Shown: positions 16,150 to 25,234, counted from the first letter of the stretch. The stretch is 64,000 nt of DNA from Nocardia vinacea (GCF_035920345.1 NZ_CP109149.1:1488001-1552000), one strand, 5' to 3'. The notes: a model not told the origin generated them from the sequence alone. Made by a program: numbers and translations.

Positions 16150-18441
16150 TCAGCGCTGGTTCTGCCGCGAGCTGCCGGACAGGGTGCGTTGGAATGCTTG
16201 CAGGTCATCCTCGAGTTTTCGGTGCAGCCAATAGTTGCCGATGAAGCCGAAGACGCCTGCGATGGCGAGCCAGCGGATCGAATCGGTGACCAGGGCGGCC
16301 TCTTCCGGTTTCAGGAACATCAGACCGTGGATAACGCCGATCAATGGAATCGATGCGGCGACTGCGAGGTAGCGGGTGCTGCGGCGGCTGAGGGCGCGGA
16401 GGTTGTCGTGGTCCTCGGGTGTGGTGCCGTGGAGGAGAAGGCGGGGGTAGATGACGCGGACGACGAACAGGGTGACAAGAAAGAACGGGTAGGCGACGGC
16501 GATGGCGCCGCAGACGAGCAGTGAGGCGGACAAGTGCACCACCTGGCCGAGGGGCAGGTCGGTGTCGCTGTGCAGTGCCAGCGCGGTCACGATCGCGCCG
16601 ACGCTCCATCCGGCGAATGCGACCCAGGCGACTCGGTCACCGACCGACAGGGTGTCTCTTCGTGCCAGCGCCAGCATCTCAGGGGTGAACATCCGGCCTT
16701 TTCTCAGTCCGCGCCACACCACCAGAAAAACCCTGCGGCACAGATAGTTCGTCACGATGAGGACCAGCAGGGGGATGATCAGCTCGAGCACCGGGTTGAT
16801 GGCCCGCAAGGACTGTCGCTGGTCGTCCGGAATCCACGCCTCGATCAAGGCTCTGTTGTGCACGTTTCCGTACAGCACGCCGAGGAAGCCTCCGGTCGTG
16901 CTGGCCAGGGTGACGATCGCCCCCAGCGACCAGGGGCCGACTTTCGAACGCAGACTGCTTCCTTGCGGGTCCACGAGATCGCGGGCGCGACGGTCCAGGC
17001 ACAGCTCGAACTGCTGTGCCAACTCGGCGCCGCTCGACCAGCGGTTGTCCCGCTGTGGCGCAAGGCATTTCAACAACACCCGGCGCAGGGTCGGCGGGCA
17101 GTCCGGCGGCAGCTCGGACAGGTACCGTGGTTCGATGTCTTGCTGCCGCAGCTCCAGCATGCGCGCCAGCGAGGTTTCGGATTCACCTGCCAGTGGTTCG
17201 TCGTCGAAGGGCCTGCGGCCGGTCAGCAGTTCCCACAGCATGACGCCGAGCGCGTAGATATCGCTGCGCAGATCCAGATCTTCGGCGGTGGTCGGCAGCT
17301 CCGGATGGCAGGCGGCGAGTTGTTCGGGGGACATGTAGGCCAGCGACCCACCGAAGTACGCCATCGGATTGGCCCCGGCCACGTGGTTGCTGAAGCTGAC
17401 ATTGAAGTCGGCGAGCTTCGGAATGCCTTCCGCGGTCAGCAGCACATTGGCGGGTTTGATATCGCGATGCAACACCCCGCTGCGCGCGGCGTAGTCGAGT
17501 GCTTCGGCGAGCCGGCTGCCGAGCCACGCCACCGTTTCCGGCCAGGAATATCCGGTGATATCGCCGCGGATACCGGTCTCACTCGGGACGATGCCGCCCC
17601 GATCCTGAATGGCCTGATCGACGGCGTCGAGCAGCAGGGCGCCGCTGCGGAGGTCCGGTGATCGGGCACGCACCAGATTCAGCACCCCGAGCAGCGTGCC
17701 GCCAGGAAGGTACTGCATGTACATCAATTTGAGCTCGCCGTTCTCGATCAGCCGATGATCGAAGACCCGCACGATGTACTCGTGATCCAGCTGCGCCAGC
17801 GTCTCCGGCTCGGTGCCGCGGTTGTACGAGATCTTTACCGCGACCAGCCGTTGCATCGACCGTTGCCGCGCCAGGAATACCCGCGCGAAGGCGCCGCTGC
17901 CCAGTCCGACGAGCAGGTCGAAATCGTCCACACTCGCACCGGCGCTGATCCCGTTGAGCGCTTCCAGAGACCGTGGCGGGGCGATCAGCGTGCTGCGGTA
18001 GTTGATATCGGACAAGGTCGACGCAGTGGTAGCCACTTCGGTCGGCTGCGTGCCGGGATCCTGGTCGCGGCCGGACCGGCGCCGCACATGGAATTCCTCG
18101 TAGGCCAGATCGGGTGGCGTCGGCCCGGTGCTCAGTTCGGCGTATTCGGCGCAGTACTGGGCGAGCCGCTTCGGATGGTCGTAGCGCAGCCACCGGTACT
18201 CCAGATCGACCTTGATCAGCTCGATCAGGCACATCCGCCGCAATCCGGGCGCATCCGGCAGATACTCCGCGAGGTCCGGCGGCGCACCGGTCTCATCCCA
18301 GGTGTCGGCGAACCGCCTGACAACCGATGCCAGCAAGGTGCGAGTTCGATGGACAGTATCCGACTCATTCGTCGTCGGTTCCAACTCCGCTCCGATCCTC
18401 CGATCATTCCCAGAAGGCATCTCCAAGATGCAGTCTGTCAT
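16150..18441 (-). CDS. Membrane Ser/Thr protein kinase with a DFN motif (763 aa)
   Basis: Residues 55-100 form an N-terminal helical region (LAEYLPDAPG, CLIELIKVDLEYRWLR) seen in planctomycete-type kinases. The kinase domain spans about 173-485: Gly loop GLGSGAFARVF (179-189), Lys203 in VAVKIS, catalytic HRDIKPAN (325-332), then DFN (345-347) where DFG is normal, and GGSLAYMSPEQ before subdomain IX. The Asp that binds Mg is kept. Residues about 505-755 contain roughly six hydrophobic segments, so the C-terminus is a multipass membrane domain rather than the single helix plus PASTA repeats of PknB. HRD and Lys are intact, so activity is expected. The combination of N-terminus, DFN and FGGSLAYMSPEQL suggests transfer from a planctomycete-like lineage (inference). 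The start codon is uncertain; an ATG 7 codons downstream is possible. Confidence 0.88.
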   Translation of the reverse strand: MTDCILEMPSGNDRRIGAELEPTTNESDTVHRTRTLLASVVRRFADTWDETGAPPDLAEYLPDAPGLRRMCLIELIKVDLEYRWLRYDHPKRLAQYCAEYAELSTGPTPPDLAYEEFHVRRRSGRDQDPGTQPTEVATTASTLSDINYRSTLIAPPRSLEALNGISAGASVDDFDLLVGLGSGAFARVFLARQRSMQRLVAVKISYNRGTEPETLAQLDHEYIVRVFDHRLIENGELKLMYMQYLPGGTLLGVLNLVRARSPDLRSGALLLDAVDQAIQDRGGIVPSETGIRGDITGYSWPETVAWLGSRLAEALDYAARSGVLHRDIKPANVLLTAEGIPKLADFNVSFSNHVAGANPMAYFGGSLAYMSPEQLAACHPELPTTAEDLDLRSDIYALGVMLWELLTGRRPFDDEPLAGESETSLARMLELRQQDIEPRYLSELPPDCPPTLRRVLLKCLAPQRDNRWSSGAELAQQFELCLDRRARDLVDPQGSSLRSKVGPWSLGAIVTLASTTGGFLGVLYGNVHNRALIEAWIPDDQRQSLRAINPVLELIIPLLVLIVTNYLCRRVFLVVWRGLRKGRMFTPEMLALARRDTLSVGDRVAWVAFAGWSVGAIVTALALHSDTDLPLGQVVHLSASLLVCGAIAVAYPFFLVTLFVVRVIYPRLLLHGTTPEDHDNLRALSRRSTRYLAVAASIPLIGVIHGLMFLKPEEAALVTDSIRWLAIAGVFGFIGNYWLHRKLEDDLQAFQRTLSGSSRQNQR

Positions 18442-18787
18442 GGCGGCGAGGCCGCGAACAGGGATTTCCTGCCGAATCAGAGCACGCGGCGGGTCTGGAC
18501 AGCCGGGACGCCGGGCGGTATGTGTCGCGCCCGGCGCCCATGCCGACGGCCGCTTGAAAGATGGTCACTGCGGCAAGGGCGATCGAGGCCCGTCTCTGCG
18601 CAGTTCGCCGGGCGGCATCAGGTCGCGGGCGTTGAGTATGCCGACGTGCATGCCGAGTTCCGTTACAGCGGTGGTGATTTCGGTTCTTCGGCTGCAGCGA
18701 CTACTGATCGTGGAGTGATGTCGGTCTTGTACCCGGACTAGGTCCGGTCCCCGGAATCGGATCTCGCTTCGGAGGGTTGGCCGTTCC
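18442..18787. other. Stretch holding a duplicated SPFH fragment
   Basis: No intact gene. Apart from the promoter of the kinase gene, the only recognisable content is the 87-bp copy of part of the SPFH gene at 18598-18684. Confidence 0.5.
18598..18684 (-). pseudogene. Fragment duplicated from the SPFH/band-7 gene
   Basis: 87 bp aligning without gaps to 20018-20104 inside the SPFH gene, about 86% identical, offset exactly 1420 bp. On the minus strand it encodes a version of GLGMRIDALNARDLMLPGEL. It has no start and loses the frame on both sides. Confidence 0.75.
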
Positions 18788-19411
18788 TCACCGGTTTACG
18801 ACGCTTTTGGCGCCCACCATGCCTACCAAGCTGAGGATCGGGAGCCCGATCACCAAATGTTCGATCGCGGTGGAGATACCCACCCAGAGGTGGCTCGATA
18901 GTGCGAGCGGAATGATCACCGCCGCGGCGGTGAGGATTCCTACGATCCAGTTGAAGAACAACTCCGGTGACGGAGTGCCCAGGCGCAGCAGATACCAGAG
19001 CACGCCGGCCAGCAGTGTGCAGATGAAGGCCACGGCCCCGAACCAGTACGCGTCCTGGGCCATCGGGTTCCACACCCCGAAACTGCTGTTCTCGGTCACC
19101 CGGGTGGCGATGATCTCGATAATCCAGGCGCACAGCCAAGCCGCGAGCGTGGTCACCACCGCCGCCGCGAACACGCCACCAACGAACATACCGATGTTGA
19201 CGTCCGGCCCCTGCTGTGGTCGAGACCGCCGGTCCGGATAATCGGACTGCTGATACGTGCTGTATCCGTGGTCTTGGCTGTATCCGTGATCCTGGCTATA
19301 CGCGGGGTCACGGTAGTTCCCCGGGTGATAACCGGCTTCGTAATGTGCGGTGTGTTGGTCGCGCGGATCCCTGGGGTTCAACCGCCGATCACCTCCGTCG
19401 AGAGCATCCAT
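18788..19411 (-). CDS. Four-helix membrane protein, DUF6069-like (207 aa)
   Basis: From the ATG at 19411 the N-terminal 75 residues are polar with Tyr/Asp/His-rich repeats (PAYSQDHGYSQDHGYSTYQQ), followed by four hydrophobic helices: IGMFVGGVFAAAVVTTLAAW, an AYWFGAVAFICTLLAGVLWY helix, a FFNWIVGILTAAAVIIPLAL helix, and a terminal VIGLPILSLVGMVG. This resembles the actinobacterial DUF6069 family of unknown function. A TACACT box 9 nt before the ATG and the lack of a ribosome site suggest near-leaderless translation. A longer frame upstream is rejected for lack of a start signal. Confidence 0.75.
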   Translation of the reverse strand: MDALDGGDRRLNPRDPRDQHTAHYEAGYHPGNYRDPAYSQDHGYSQDHGYSTYQQSDYPDRRSRPQQGPDVNIGMFVGGVFAAAVVTTLAAWLCAWIIEIIATRVTENSSFGVWNPMAQDAYWFGAVAFICTLLAGVLWYLLRLGTPSPELFFNWIVGILTAAAVIIPLALSSHLWVGISTAIEHLVIGLPILSLVGMVGAKSVVNR

Positions 19412-19775
19412 AGTGCGTCGAGTGTAGGGCGGCCGGGAACAGGCTGCTGCCCGCTTGTCTATTCCGGCGCTCCGTTTGCGTAATTTGACCCGATCGGAAC
19501 ACAAACGGGCGCTTGCTGATTCTTCATGTCGCTGATGTCCTGATCTTGGGCTGATGGCCGTCCGGTCCCTGCACCTGGATGGTCTGCGGATCGAGAGTGC
19601 GCATCCGGCTGGCCCACGGTGCGGATCGAGACCGGGGCCCACCCAGTGCGAGACGCAGGGTTTCGAATCGGGAGCGACGAGCGTCGGTGCCTAGCAATTC
19701 GATTCGCTGAAACGGCCGTCGGAATTCGCGGTCCCTTTCAAATGCGGTCGGACTGCGCCTGACGTCGCCCAACGC
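19412..19775. other. Gene-free stretch before the SPFH terminator
   Basis: A minus-strand open frame (19524-19802) starts inside the terminator hairpin and has unremarkable codon use, so I do not call it. Otherwise only the promoter of the DUF6069-like gene. Confidence 0.45.
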
Positions 19776-19811
19776 TGAAACCCCTTGTCCGCGCGTGGAC
19801 AAGGGGTTTCA
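19776..19811 (-). terminator. Terminator of the SPFH gene
   Basis: Perfect 15-bp inverted repeat (tgaaaccccttgtcc / ggacaaggggtttca) with a 6-nt loop, starting 2 bp after the stop of the minus-strand SPFH gene. Very stable hairpin. Confidence 0.8.
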
Positions 19812-19813
19812 GT

Positions 19814-20464
19814 TCATGCGCGCTCGCGCGGGTCGAGCACGACCTGCGTGCCCGGGGTGGTTGCGACCTGCAGCGTGCGCAGCCGCAGCAGTGTCGGGTG
19901 TTCCTCGAGCAGTCGCGCGGTATTGGCCAATGACCGTAGTGCTGCCGCTTCGGCGCGCGCTCGTTCGAGCTCGGCCCGGCCGCGTTCCTTGGCGAGCACG
20001 GTTTCCAGTGCGGCCTTGCGGAGTTCGCCGGGCAGCATCAGGTCGCGGGCGTTGAGTGCGTCGATGCGCATGCCGAGTCCTGCTACTGCCGTGGTGATTT
20101 CGGTGAAGTCCCCGACGAGCAGCGTGCGGTCGGTGACGAGTTCGTCGAGGGAATGGCTTGCCACGGCCCGGCGGGCGGCATCTTGCACCGCCGCGTACAG
20201 CATGCTTTCCGGGTACTGCGCACCGGTGGTGAATGCCTCCGGATCGGTGACCTGCCAGGTCAGTGCATAGCTGACCCGCAGCGACAGTCCGTCGCTGGTG
20301 AGCAGTTCCTGGCCGCTGACGTTCAGCAGCCGGGGCCGCATGTCGACGACGATCAGCGTGCAGCGCTTGGCGTCGTAGCGGTGGCGTCCTGGCTCGAGTA
20401 CTCGCTCGAGTGTGCCATCGCGGTACAGCAGTGTTCGCTGCCACTCCATAACCGTCGTGTACAT
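19814..20464 (-). CDS. SPFH/band-7 domain protein (slipin-like, 216 aa)
   Basis: SPFH (stomatin/prohibitin) domain protein. Conserved features: LLNVSGQELLTSDGLSLRVS, YALTWQVTDPEAF, a helical AVQDAARRAVASHSLDEL..DRTLL segment, GLGMRIDALNARDLMLPGEL, and the C-terminal coiled coil LAKERGRAELERARAEAAAL. It lacks the usual N-terminal membrane helix, so it is probably a peripheral or cytoplasmic scaffold. An 87-bp piece of the gene is duplicated at 18598-18684. Confidence 0.88.
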   Translation of the reverse strand: MYTTVMEWQRTLLYRDGTLERVLEPGRHRYDAKRCTLIVVDMRPRLLNVSGQELLTSDGLSLRVSYALTWQVTDPEAFTTGAQYPESMLYAAVQDAARRAVASHSLDELVTDRTLLVGDFTEITTAVAGLGMRIDALNARDLMLPGELRKAALETVLAKERGRAELERARAEAAALRSLANTARLLEEHPTLLRLRTLQVATTPGTQVVLDPRERA

Positions 20465-20766
20465 GTTTCACTCCTCCCATGCCGTGTGTCGTTGGCTGCC
20501 TTGTTATTTCGGATGTCACCCGGTTCCGGTCACGGGTTCGCGGCGGGGGCGTCCCGCGGACGTAGCCGCGGCGCCCGCAGAGCCGTTTGCCGTATCCGAT
20601 CGGAACCGGGTGGCATCGCAGTGGGAATCGAACCCATCCAGGCTTGGAGCCCTTCGCCAGGTGCGAGACCGAGCCCGACACGGGGAACGCGGTGCGGAGA
20701 TTCCGCTGCGCCCCTTGACTCGACCTGGAACAACCATAGGGTTCGCGGCGGGGGAGGGCGAATGAT
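20465..20766. other. Structured intergenic region between yidC and the SPFH gene
   Basis: No gene. It contains a 12-bp inverted repeat (cacccggttccg at 20517-20528, cggaaccgggtg at 20601-20612), a GC-rich self-complementary interior, a 16-bp direct repeat (20534-20549 and 20739-20754) and, on the minus strand at 20619-20640, a tRNA T-arm-like string GGGTTCGATTCCCAC. No complete cloverleaf can be drawn. It may be a structured leader RNA or a tRNA relic. Confidence 0.45.
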
Positions 20767-21645
20767 TTATCGCCGCTTCGGTTTCACGCCGGGTTTGGGT
20801 GCGGCATTCGCCAGGGTCGCGGCGACACGCTTTGCCTCGGCAGCTGTTTCGGCATCGAGGCGGCGGTAGACGAAATGCTGTTGTGCGAGCGTCCAGGCAT
20901 TGTTCGTGACGAAGTACAGCAGGATCGCCACCGGCAGCAATGCGCCGCCGAGAATCGCGGCCGCCGGGAAGACCCACAGGCTGAGCGTGCGCATGAAGGG
21001 CAACTGCGTCGCCCCGGTCTGCCGATTCATTGACACGCGCGCAGTGAAATGCGTTGCGACAGAGGCGATCAGCATGAGCGGAAAGGCCACGAGCGCCATG
21101 GTCGACAGCAGTTCGCCCGCACCGGCGAGTGTTGCCGACAGCGGTGCGCCGAACAGATGGGCATGCAGGAACGACTGCACATCACCCGGGCCGAAGAGAT
21201 AATTCGCGGTCGCGGCATTCTGTTCGGCCGTCATTGTCGCGGTGCGCCCGAAAGGTAGATAGTCGAAGGTCCCGGTGCGGTCGAACGAACGCAGCACATG
21301 GAATAGGCCGATGAATACGAAGACCTGGGCGATCATCGGAATCAGACTCGCGAGGAGATTGACGCCGTTGTCCTTGTACAACTGCTGGATTTCGGTATTC
21401 CTGCGGACCGGATCGTCTTTGTATTTCTGCTGAATGGCTTTGACGCGTGGTTGCAGCCGCTGCACAGCGGCCTGGGTGCGCGCTTGTTTCAGGAATGGCA
21501 GGAATAGTGCGGCGCGGAGGGTGATCACGAGAAATATAACCGCGAGTACCCACGCGAGTCCGCTTACGGGACCCAGGACGGTGGCGAAGGCGGTGTGCCA
21601 CAACCAGAGAATGGCGGACACCGGGTAATAGATGAAGTCGAGCAT
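20767..21645 (-). CDS. yidC: YidC/Oxa1-type membrane protein insertase (292 aa)
   Basis: Paralogue-type YidC without the large periplasmic domain. It opens MLDFIYYPVSAILWLWHTAF, has the LRAALFLPFLKQARTQAAVQRLQP segment with the conserved hydrophilic-groove Arg region, the cytoplasmic helical hairpin VKAIQQKYKDDPVRRNTEIQ, and further membrane helices. The ATG at 21645 (AGGTG site) is chosen over one 12 codons upstream. It lies downstream of a DUF6412 gene, a common pairing; it is away from rnpA-rpmH, so it is probably a second insertase copy. Confidence 0.92.
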   Translation of the reverse strand: MLDFIYYPVSAILWLWHTAFATVLGPVSGLAWVLAVIFLVITLRAALFLPFLKQARTQAAVQRLQPRVKAIQQKYKDDPVRRNTEIQQLYKDNGVNLLASLIPMIAQVFVFIGLFHVLRSFDRTGTFDYLPFGRTATMTAEQNAATANYLFGPGDVQSFLHAHLFGAPLSATLAGAGELLSTMALVAFPLMLIASVATHFTARVSMNRQTGATQLPFMRTLSLWVFPAAAILGGALLPVAILLYFVTNNAWTLAQQHFVYRRLDAETAAEAKRVAATLANAAPKPGVKPKRR

Positions 21646-21733
21646 GAGAGCACCTGACTGTGGGAACGTGCGTATGCGCACGTCGATGGGAATGGTCAGC
21701 CGAATCGCCTGGGGACCAGGCGGCGAGTGATCG

Positions 21734-22033
21734 CTAAGCGGTGACCGAACCAGGTGCTCGCGGGCGCGGACGTCCAGCGGTATCCGGATTGCTTTGACGC
21801 AGGAAGGAACCCCGGCGGCGACGCTGCGCCGAGGGCGGCGGACCCGAGTGGGCTAGCGCCATCGGGATACGTCGGGTGCTCTGCAGGGCGAGCAGCGTCA
21901 AGGTCAGCGACGCGGCGATGACACCGAAGACGGCCAGTGCCGCCGATTCATTCGACGGTGCCGCGGCCAGGGCGAGCGCGGGTACGACGAGTGCGAAGAC
22001 CGCAAACGCCATGAGGTGTACCCGCGAGAACAT
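21734..22033 (-). CDS. DUF6412-type small membrane protein (99 aa)
   Basis: Two predicted membrane helices (LMAFAVFALVVPALALAAA and ALAVFGVIAASLTLTLLAL) and a basic Pro-rich tail. Size, layout and position directly upstream of yidC match the DUF6412 family of actinobacteria. Function unknown, possibly an accessory to the insertase (inference from linkage only). Confidence 0.75.
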   Translation of the reverse strand: MFSRVHLMAFAVFALVVPALALAAAPSNESAALAVFGVIAASLTLTLLALQSTRRIPMALAHSGPPPSAQRRRRGSFLRQSNPDTAGRPRPRAPGSVTA

Positions 22034-22049
22034 GCCAAGAGCTTACCGA

Positions 22050-22931
22050 CTACATTGCACAGCCGCCGGCCGGTGTGAACGGGTAGACGAACTGGTCGAC
22101 ATAGCCGGTCGGGTAGTCGGGTTTCGCCGCCATACCGAGATCGTCGGTGCCGAAGCGTCGTGCCGGATCGTAGGAGTAGGTGCGGAACAGGTGATCCCAG
22201 ATCAGGGTGAACAGGCCGAAATTGACGTCGCCGATACCAGCGAACTTCAGATGATGGAAGCGATGGCCCTCGTTCAACGCCAGCAGATATTTGGCGGGTC
22301 CGATCCGGTAGTCGGCATCGGAGTGTTGCAGCAGCAGCTGGATGGCGACCGAGAGAGCAAGGGCGGCAGCGACATTCGATGGCAGGCCGATCAGGATGAG
22401 CGGGGCGACACCGGCGGCCATCTCCACGGTCTGGTGCAGTGGATGTTTCATCAAACCATTGAGGCCGTAGAAGCGTTTGACGCTGTGGTGCACGGCGTGG
22501 AAGCGCCACAGAAGTCCGATTTTGTGACTGGCCAGATGCACCGTGGTGATGCCGAGATCGGCGACCAGGATGGCGAGGAGAACCTGGCACAGGAACGGCC
22601 ACGAGGTCGGCCAGCTGTCCGGCGCAGGCACGATGGCCGCCAGCAGTGGAATCGCCGCGACGCTCAGCAGGATGAGCATTTCGTTGACGAAGGCGTGGAT
22701 GCGATCGCGCAGGGTGTCATCGAGATCGTGATTCCAGTCGGCCTCGTACGGAATCAGCCGCTCCACCAGAAATGAGGTGACGATCGCGACCACCAGTACG
22801 AGCAACAGCCAAAACTTCGGCGCACCAAAGGAACTAAGCGTGATACCGACGCCGTTGAGGCCGATCAGCATGAAGGGCACATAACCGTAGCGTGCGAGAC
22901 GCTGTGCGGGCGTGCGGGTAATGGTGGTCAT
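22050..22931 (-). CDS. Fatty acid hydroxylase / sterol desaturase family protein (293 aa)
   Basis: Integral-membrane diiron enzyme. Multiple hydrophobic helices are interleaved with the His clusters HLASH, HAVHHSVKRFYGLNGLMKH and EGHRFHHLKF that bind the iron pair. Family members hydroxylate or desaturate sterols, carotenoids or fatty acyl chains. The ATG at 22931 begins MTTITRTPAQ; the 26-codon extension upstream overlaps the AraC-type gene and is not used. It lies 53 bp downstream of that regulator on the same strand. Confidence 0.88.
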   Translation of the reverse strand: MTTITRTPAQRLARYGYVPFMLIGLNGVGITLSSFGAPKFWLLLVLVVAIVTSFLVERLIPYEADWNHDLDDTLRDRIHAFVNEMLILLSVAAIPLLAAIVPAPDSWPTSWPFLCQVLLAILVADLGITTVHLASHKIGLLWRFHAVHHSVKRFYGLNGLMKHPLHQTVEMAAGVAPLILIGLPSNVAAALALSVAIQLLLQHSDADYRIGPAKYLLALNEGHRFHHLKFAGIGDVNFGLFTLIWDHLFRTYSYDPARRFGTDDLGMAAKPDYPTGYVDQFVYPFTPAGGCAM

Positions 22932-22984
22932 AGGGGCAAGCCTGGTCGGCTGTGCCCGGAATGACTTGAACGATTCGGCTGAAC

Positions 22985-23806
22985 CTAGGGGGCGTCGCCG
23001 AGATCCCAATCGACGCGTCGGTTCAGGGCCGAGGGCGGCAGTCCGAAGGTGCGGCGGCAGGTGCGGGTCAGGTGGGAGCTATCGGCGAAACCAGCGGCGT
23101 GGGCGGCGGCGGTGAGATCGTCGCCGGAGCGGACACGGGTGATCGCCACATGTAGTCGGAGCCAGAGAATGTAGGGCCGCAGTGGAATTCCGACTTGTTC
23201 GGTGAACAGATGGGTGAGTCGGGTTGCGGAAATGCCGACCCGCCGCGCGACATCCGCGCCGCGGATCGGTCCGTCGCCGACGATGGAAGGCAGCAGTCGC
23301 AGCACCTCGGTCACTGCCTCGTGGCGCTCCGCCTCGATGCTGTGCGAATTGTCGCGTTCGAGATCATCGACGACTTCGGCGACCAGTTCGGCGAGTGTTT
23401 CCCGCTCCGGATCGATGGGCAGGGAGTGTTCACAATCGGCCCACCCGTGGGTGTGGGCTCTGCGGTCGGCGGCCGCGCCCGCGACGGACTCCGGATCGAG
23501 ATAGATCGCGGTGCCGCGCTCGGCCCCGGTGGCGATGCGATGCGGTGCGTCGGCGGGCACGATGACATGTGTGCCGCGATGCCGAATGCCGCTCGCGTCC
23601 ACCACGACCACCGGCGTACATGCGGCGACCACTTGGACGGCGTGATGGGCGTGCAATGCGGTGGGGCCGATGCTGCCGCCGAAGGCGAGCACGCCGGCGC
23701 GCAGCAATGCGGTACCCTCCCAACGCAATTCACCGGGCGGCCCGGAGACATAGTGCACGGATCGGGGCGAGGTGGATGCCCCGTCGGTAACCAGAGCCTT
23801 CATCAT
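22985..23806 (-). CDS. AraC-family transcriptional regulator (273 aa)
   Basis: N-terminal cupin-type effector domain (LHAHHAVQVVAACTPVVVVD, HVIVPADAPHRI) and a C-terminal double helix-turn-helix: RGADVARRVGISATRLTHLF and DLTAAAHAAGFADSSHLTRT with the conserved FG.PPSAL ending. The ATG ATG at 23806 follows a GGGAGC site; the longer frame to 23986 has no such site. It probably controls the downstream hydroxylase-family gene. Confidence 0.88.
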   Translation of the reverse strand: MMKALVTDGASTSPRSVHYVSGPPGELRWEGTALLRAGVLAFGGSIGPTALHAHHAVQVVAACTPVVVVDASGIRHRGTHVIVPADAPHRIATGAERGTAIYLDPESVAGAAADRRAHTHGWADCEHSLPIDPERETLAELVAEVVDDLERDNSHSIEAERHEAVTEVLRLLPSIVGDGPIRGADVARRVGISATRLTHLFTEQVGIPLRPYILWLRLHVAITRVRSGDDLTAAAHAAGFADSSHLTRTCRRTFGLPPSALNRRVDWDLGDAP

Positions 23807-24061
23807 CGGATGCTCCCGGGTGACTGCGAATCCCGAATCGGATCCCTCACGGAGACTATCCGGCCGCACGGCTGCTGTCAGGGTAACGGCGACGCGATCG
23901 AGGAACTCGGTGATCAAGGGGCGGGCGATCGGGGCGTCCGGGAATCGGGTGCGCAGCGCGAAACCGTCGATGCACCTGGAATTCATGTCAAGTCAACGAC
24001 AGGGCGGCACTACCGGCAATCCGCAAGCTGCGGCGGGTGGTGTTTGTCAGAGTGCCCGAAC

Positions 24062-25234
24062 TCAGGGAGCGAAGGCAGCGGATTCGAGGCGGCGGGCCAG
24101 TCGGGCCGCGGATAGGGTCATGGCGTCGGCGGGGCGGTGCGGGTCGAGGCCGGTGAGTTCATGCACGCGGGACAGGCGGTAGGTGACCGTATTCCGGTGC
24201 ACGCTGAGCTGACGCGCCGTCGCCAACTGGTTGAAACTGCTGTCGACGAATACTTCGAGGGTTTCCGCCAGCATCGGCTGGGTGTCGAGTGGTGCAAGCA
24301 CCGACGCCAGCCCGGGCCGTGCCGCATCACTGACCGCCACTGTGTATTCGAACTGCAAATCCGTTCTACGGCAGAGTATTTCGCGACGTGTCAGGCACCG
24401 TCCCAGTTCGGCCAGCACCCGCGCCTCGGCAAAGATCGTCGGGATCTCCGCCCTGCTCGCCGCCGCACCGACACCGACCCAGTAGGGCGGCGCTTGATCG
24501 GGCTGATGTGCAGGTAGTCGCGCAGTGAGACCGGTGATCGCGGCGGTGCCGTCATCACCGGGTTGCACTGGGATCAACGCGGTCCACCCGCCCGTGTCCA
24601 GCCGCAGGAAGACGCCCGGAATCGCCTCGACCCGGTGCCGCAGCGCCGAAGCGTGCGCGCCGCGGGTGCCGCAGAGGCGGAATACCGCGACGAGGAAGTC
24701 GTCCGCGACCGGAATGACCGGATCATTGGCCCACTCCACCGGATCGCGCCCGGTGAGCAGGGCGTCGGCGATACCTCGGCGACGCTCCAACAGTTCCCAG
24801 CGCGGATCGTGCGAGCGCTGTGTGGCCGCGCCCGCGATGCGTGTCATGACCAGCGTGATGTACTTCAGCAGCACCAGCGAGGCGTCGAGCAGCAGTTCCT
24901 GCTCGGCGGGGTTGGCCGCTTCGCGCAGCCGGTCCCAGATGAAGGCCGAGCCGAGCCGATATCGGTCCAGCACCTCGGTTAGTGGCGTGCCGTCGCGGAG
25001 CCGGTCCATGGCCAGCTCGACGAGCTCCCTGGTGTCCTCCTCGGAGGGGTCGGTGCCGCGACGCAGATAATCGAAGAACAAGTCGACATTGAGTTTCGTG
25101 CCGCGCGCGAAATCGCGCTCGACCAGTGACTGCGGTATCCGCGGGTACGGTGGCAGGCTCCCGTAGAACCCGTCGACCAGCGATGCGGCTCTTCGGTGCA
25201 GATCGTCGACGACCCGGGTCCGCGTTGGCGTCAT
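24062..25234 (-). CDS. PucR/CdaR-type helix-turn-helix regulator (390 aa)
   Basis: The C-terminus carries the PucR-type HTH: FNQLATARQLSVHRNTVTYR followed by LSRVHELTGLDPHRP. The N-terminal part (LARGTKLNVDLFFDYLRRG-like helical region, then a GGDEF-like CdaR middle part) is the usual sensor arrangement. Its start lies 19 bp downstream of the acyl-CoA synthetase stop, so the two form an operon and the regulator may sense an acyl compound. Confidence 0.88.
   Translation of the reverse strand: MTPTRTRVVDDLHRRAASLVDGFYGSLPPYPRIPQSLVERDFARGTKLNVDLFFDYLRRGTDPSEEDTRELVELAMDRLRDGTPLTEVLDRYRLGSAFIWDRLREAANPAEQELLLDASLVLLKYITLVMTRIAGAATQRSHDPRWELLERRRGIADALLTGRDPVEWANDPVIPVADDFLVAVFRLCGTRGAHASALRHRVEAIPGVFLRLDTGGWTALIPVQPGDDGTAAITGLTARLPAHQPDQAPPYWVGVGAAASRAEIPTIFAEARVLAELGRCLTRREILCRRTDLQFEYTVAVSDAARPGLASVLAPLDTQPMLAETLEVFVDSSFNQLATARQLSVHRNTVTYRLSRVHELTGLDPHRPADAMTLSAARLARRLESAAFAP

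Noticed and set aside
19524..19802. 92-residue minus-strand ORF
   Set aside because: Starts inside the terminator hairpin of the SPFH gene, with no codon bias or family match.
20611..20640. A tRNA gene on the minus strand
   Set aside because: Only a T-arm-like string is present; no anticodon arm, D-arm or pairing acceptor stem could be found.
22292..24115. Long plus-strand frames opposite the hydroxylase and AraC genes
   Set aside because: Antisense shadows; the minus-strand genes carry clear domain motifs.
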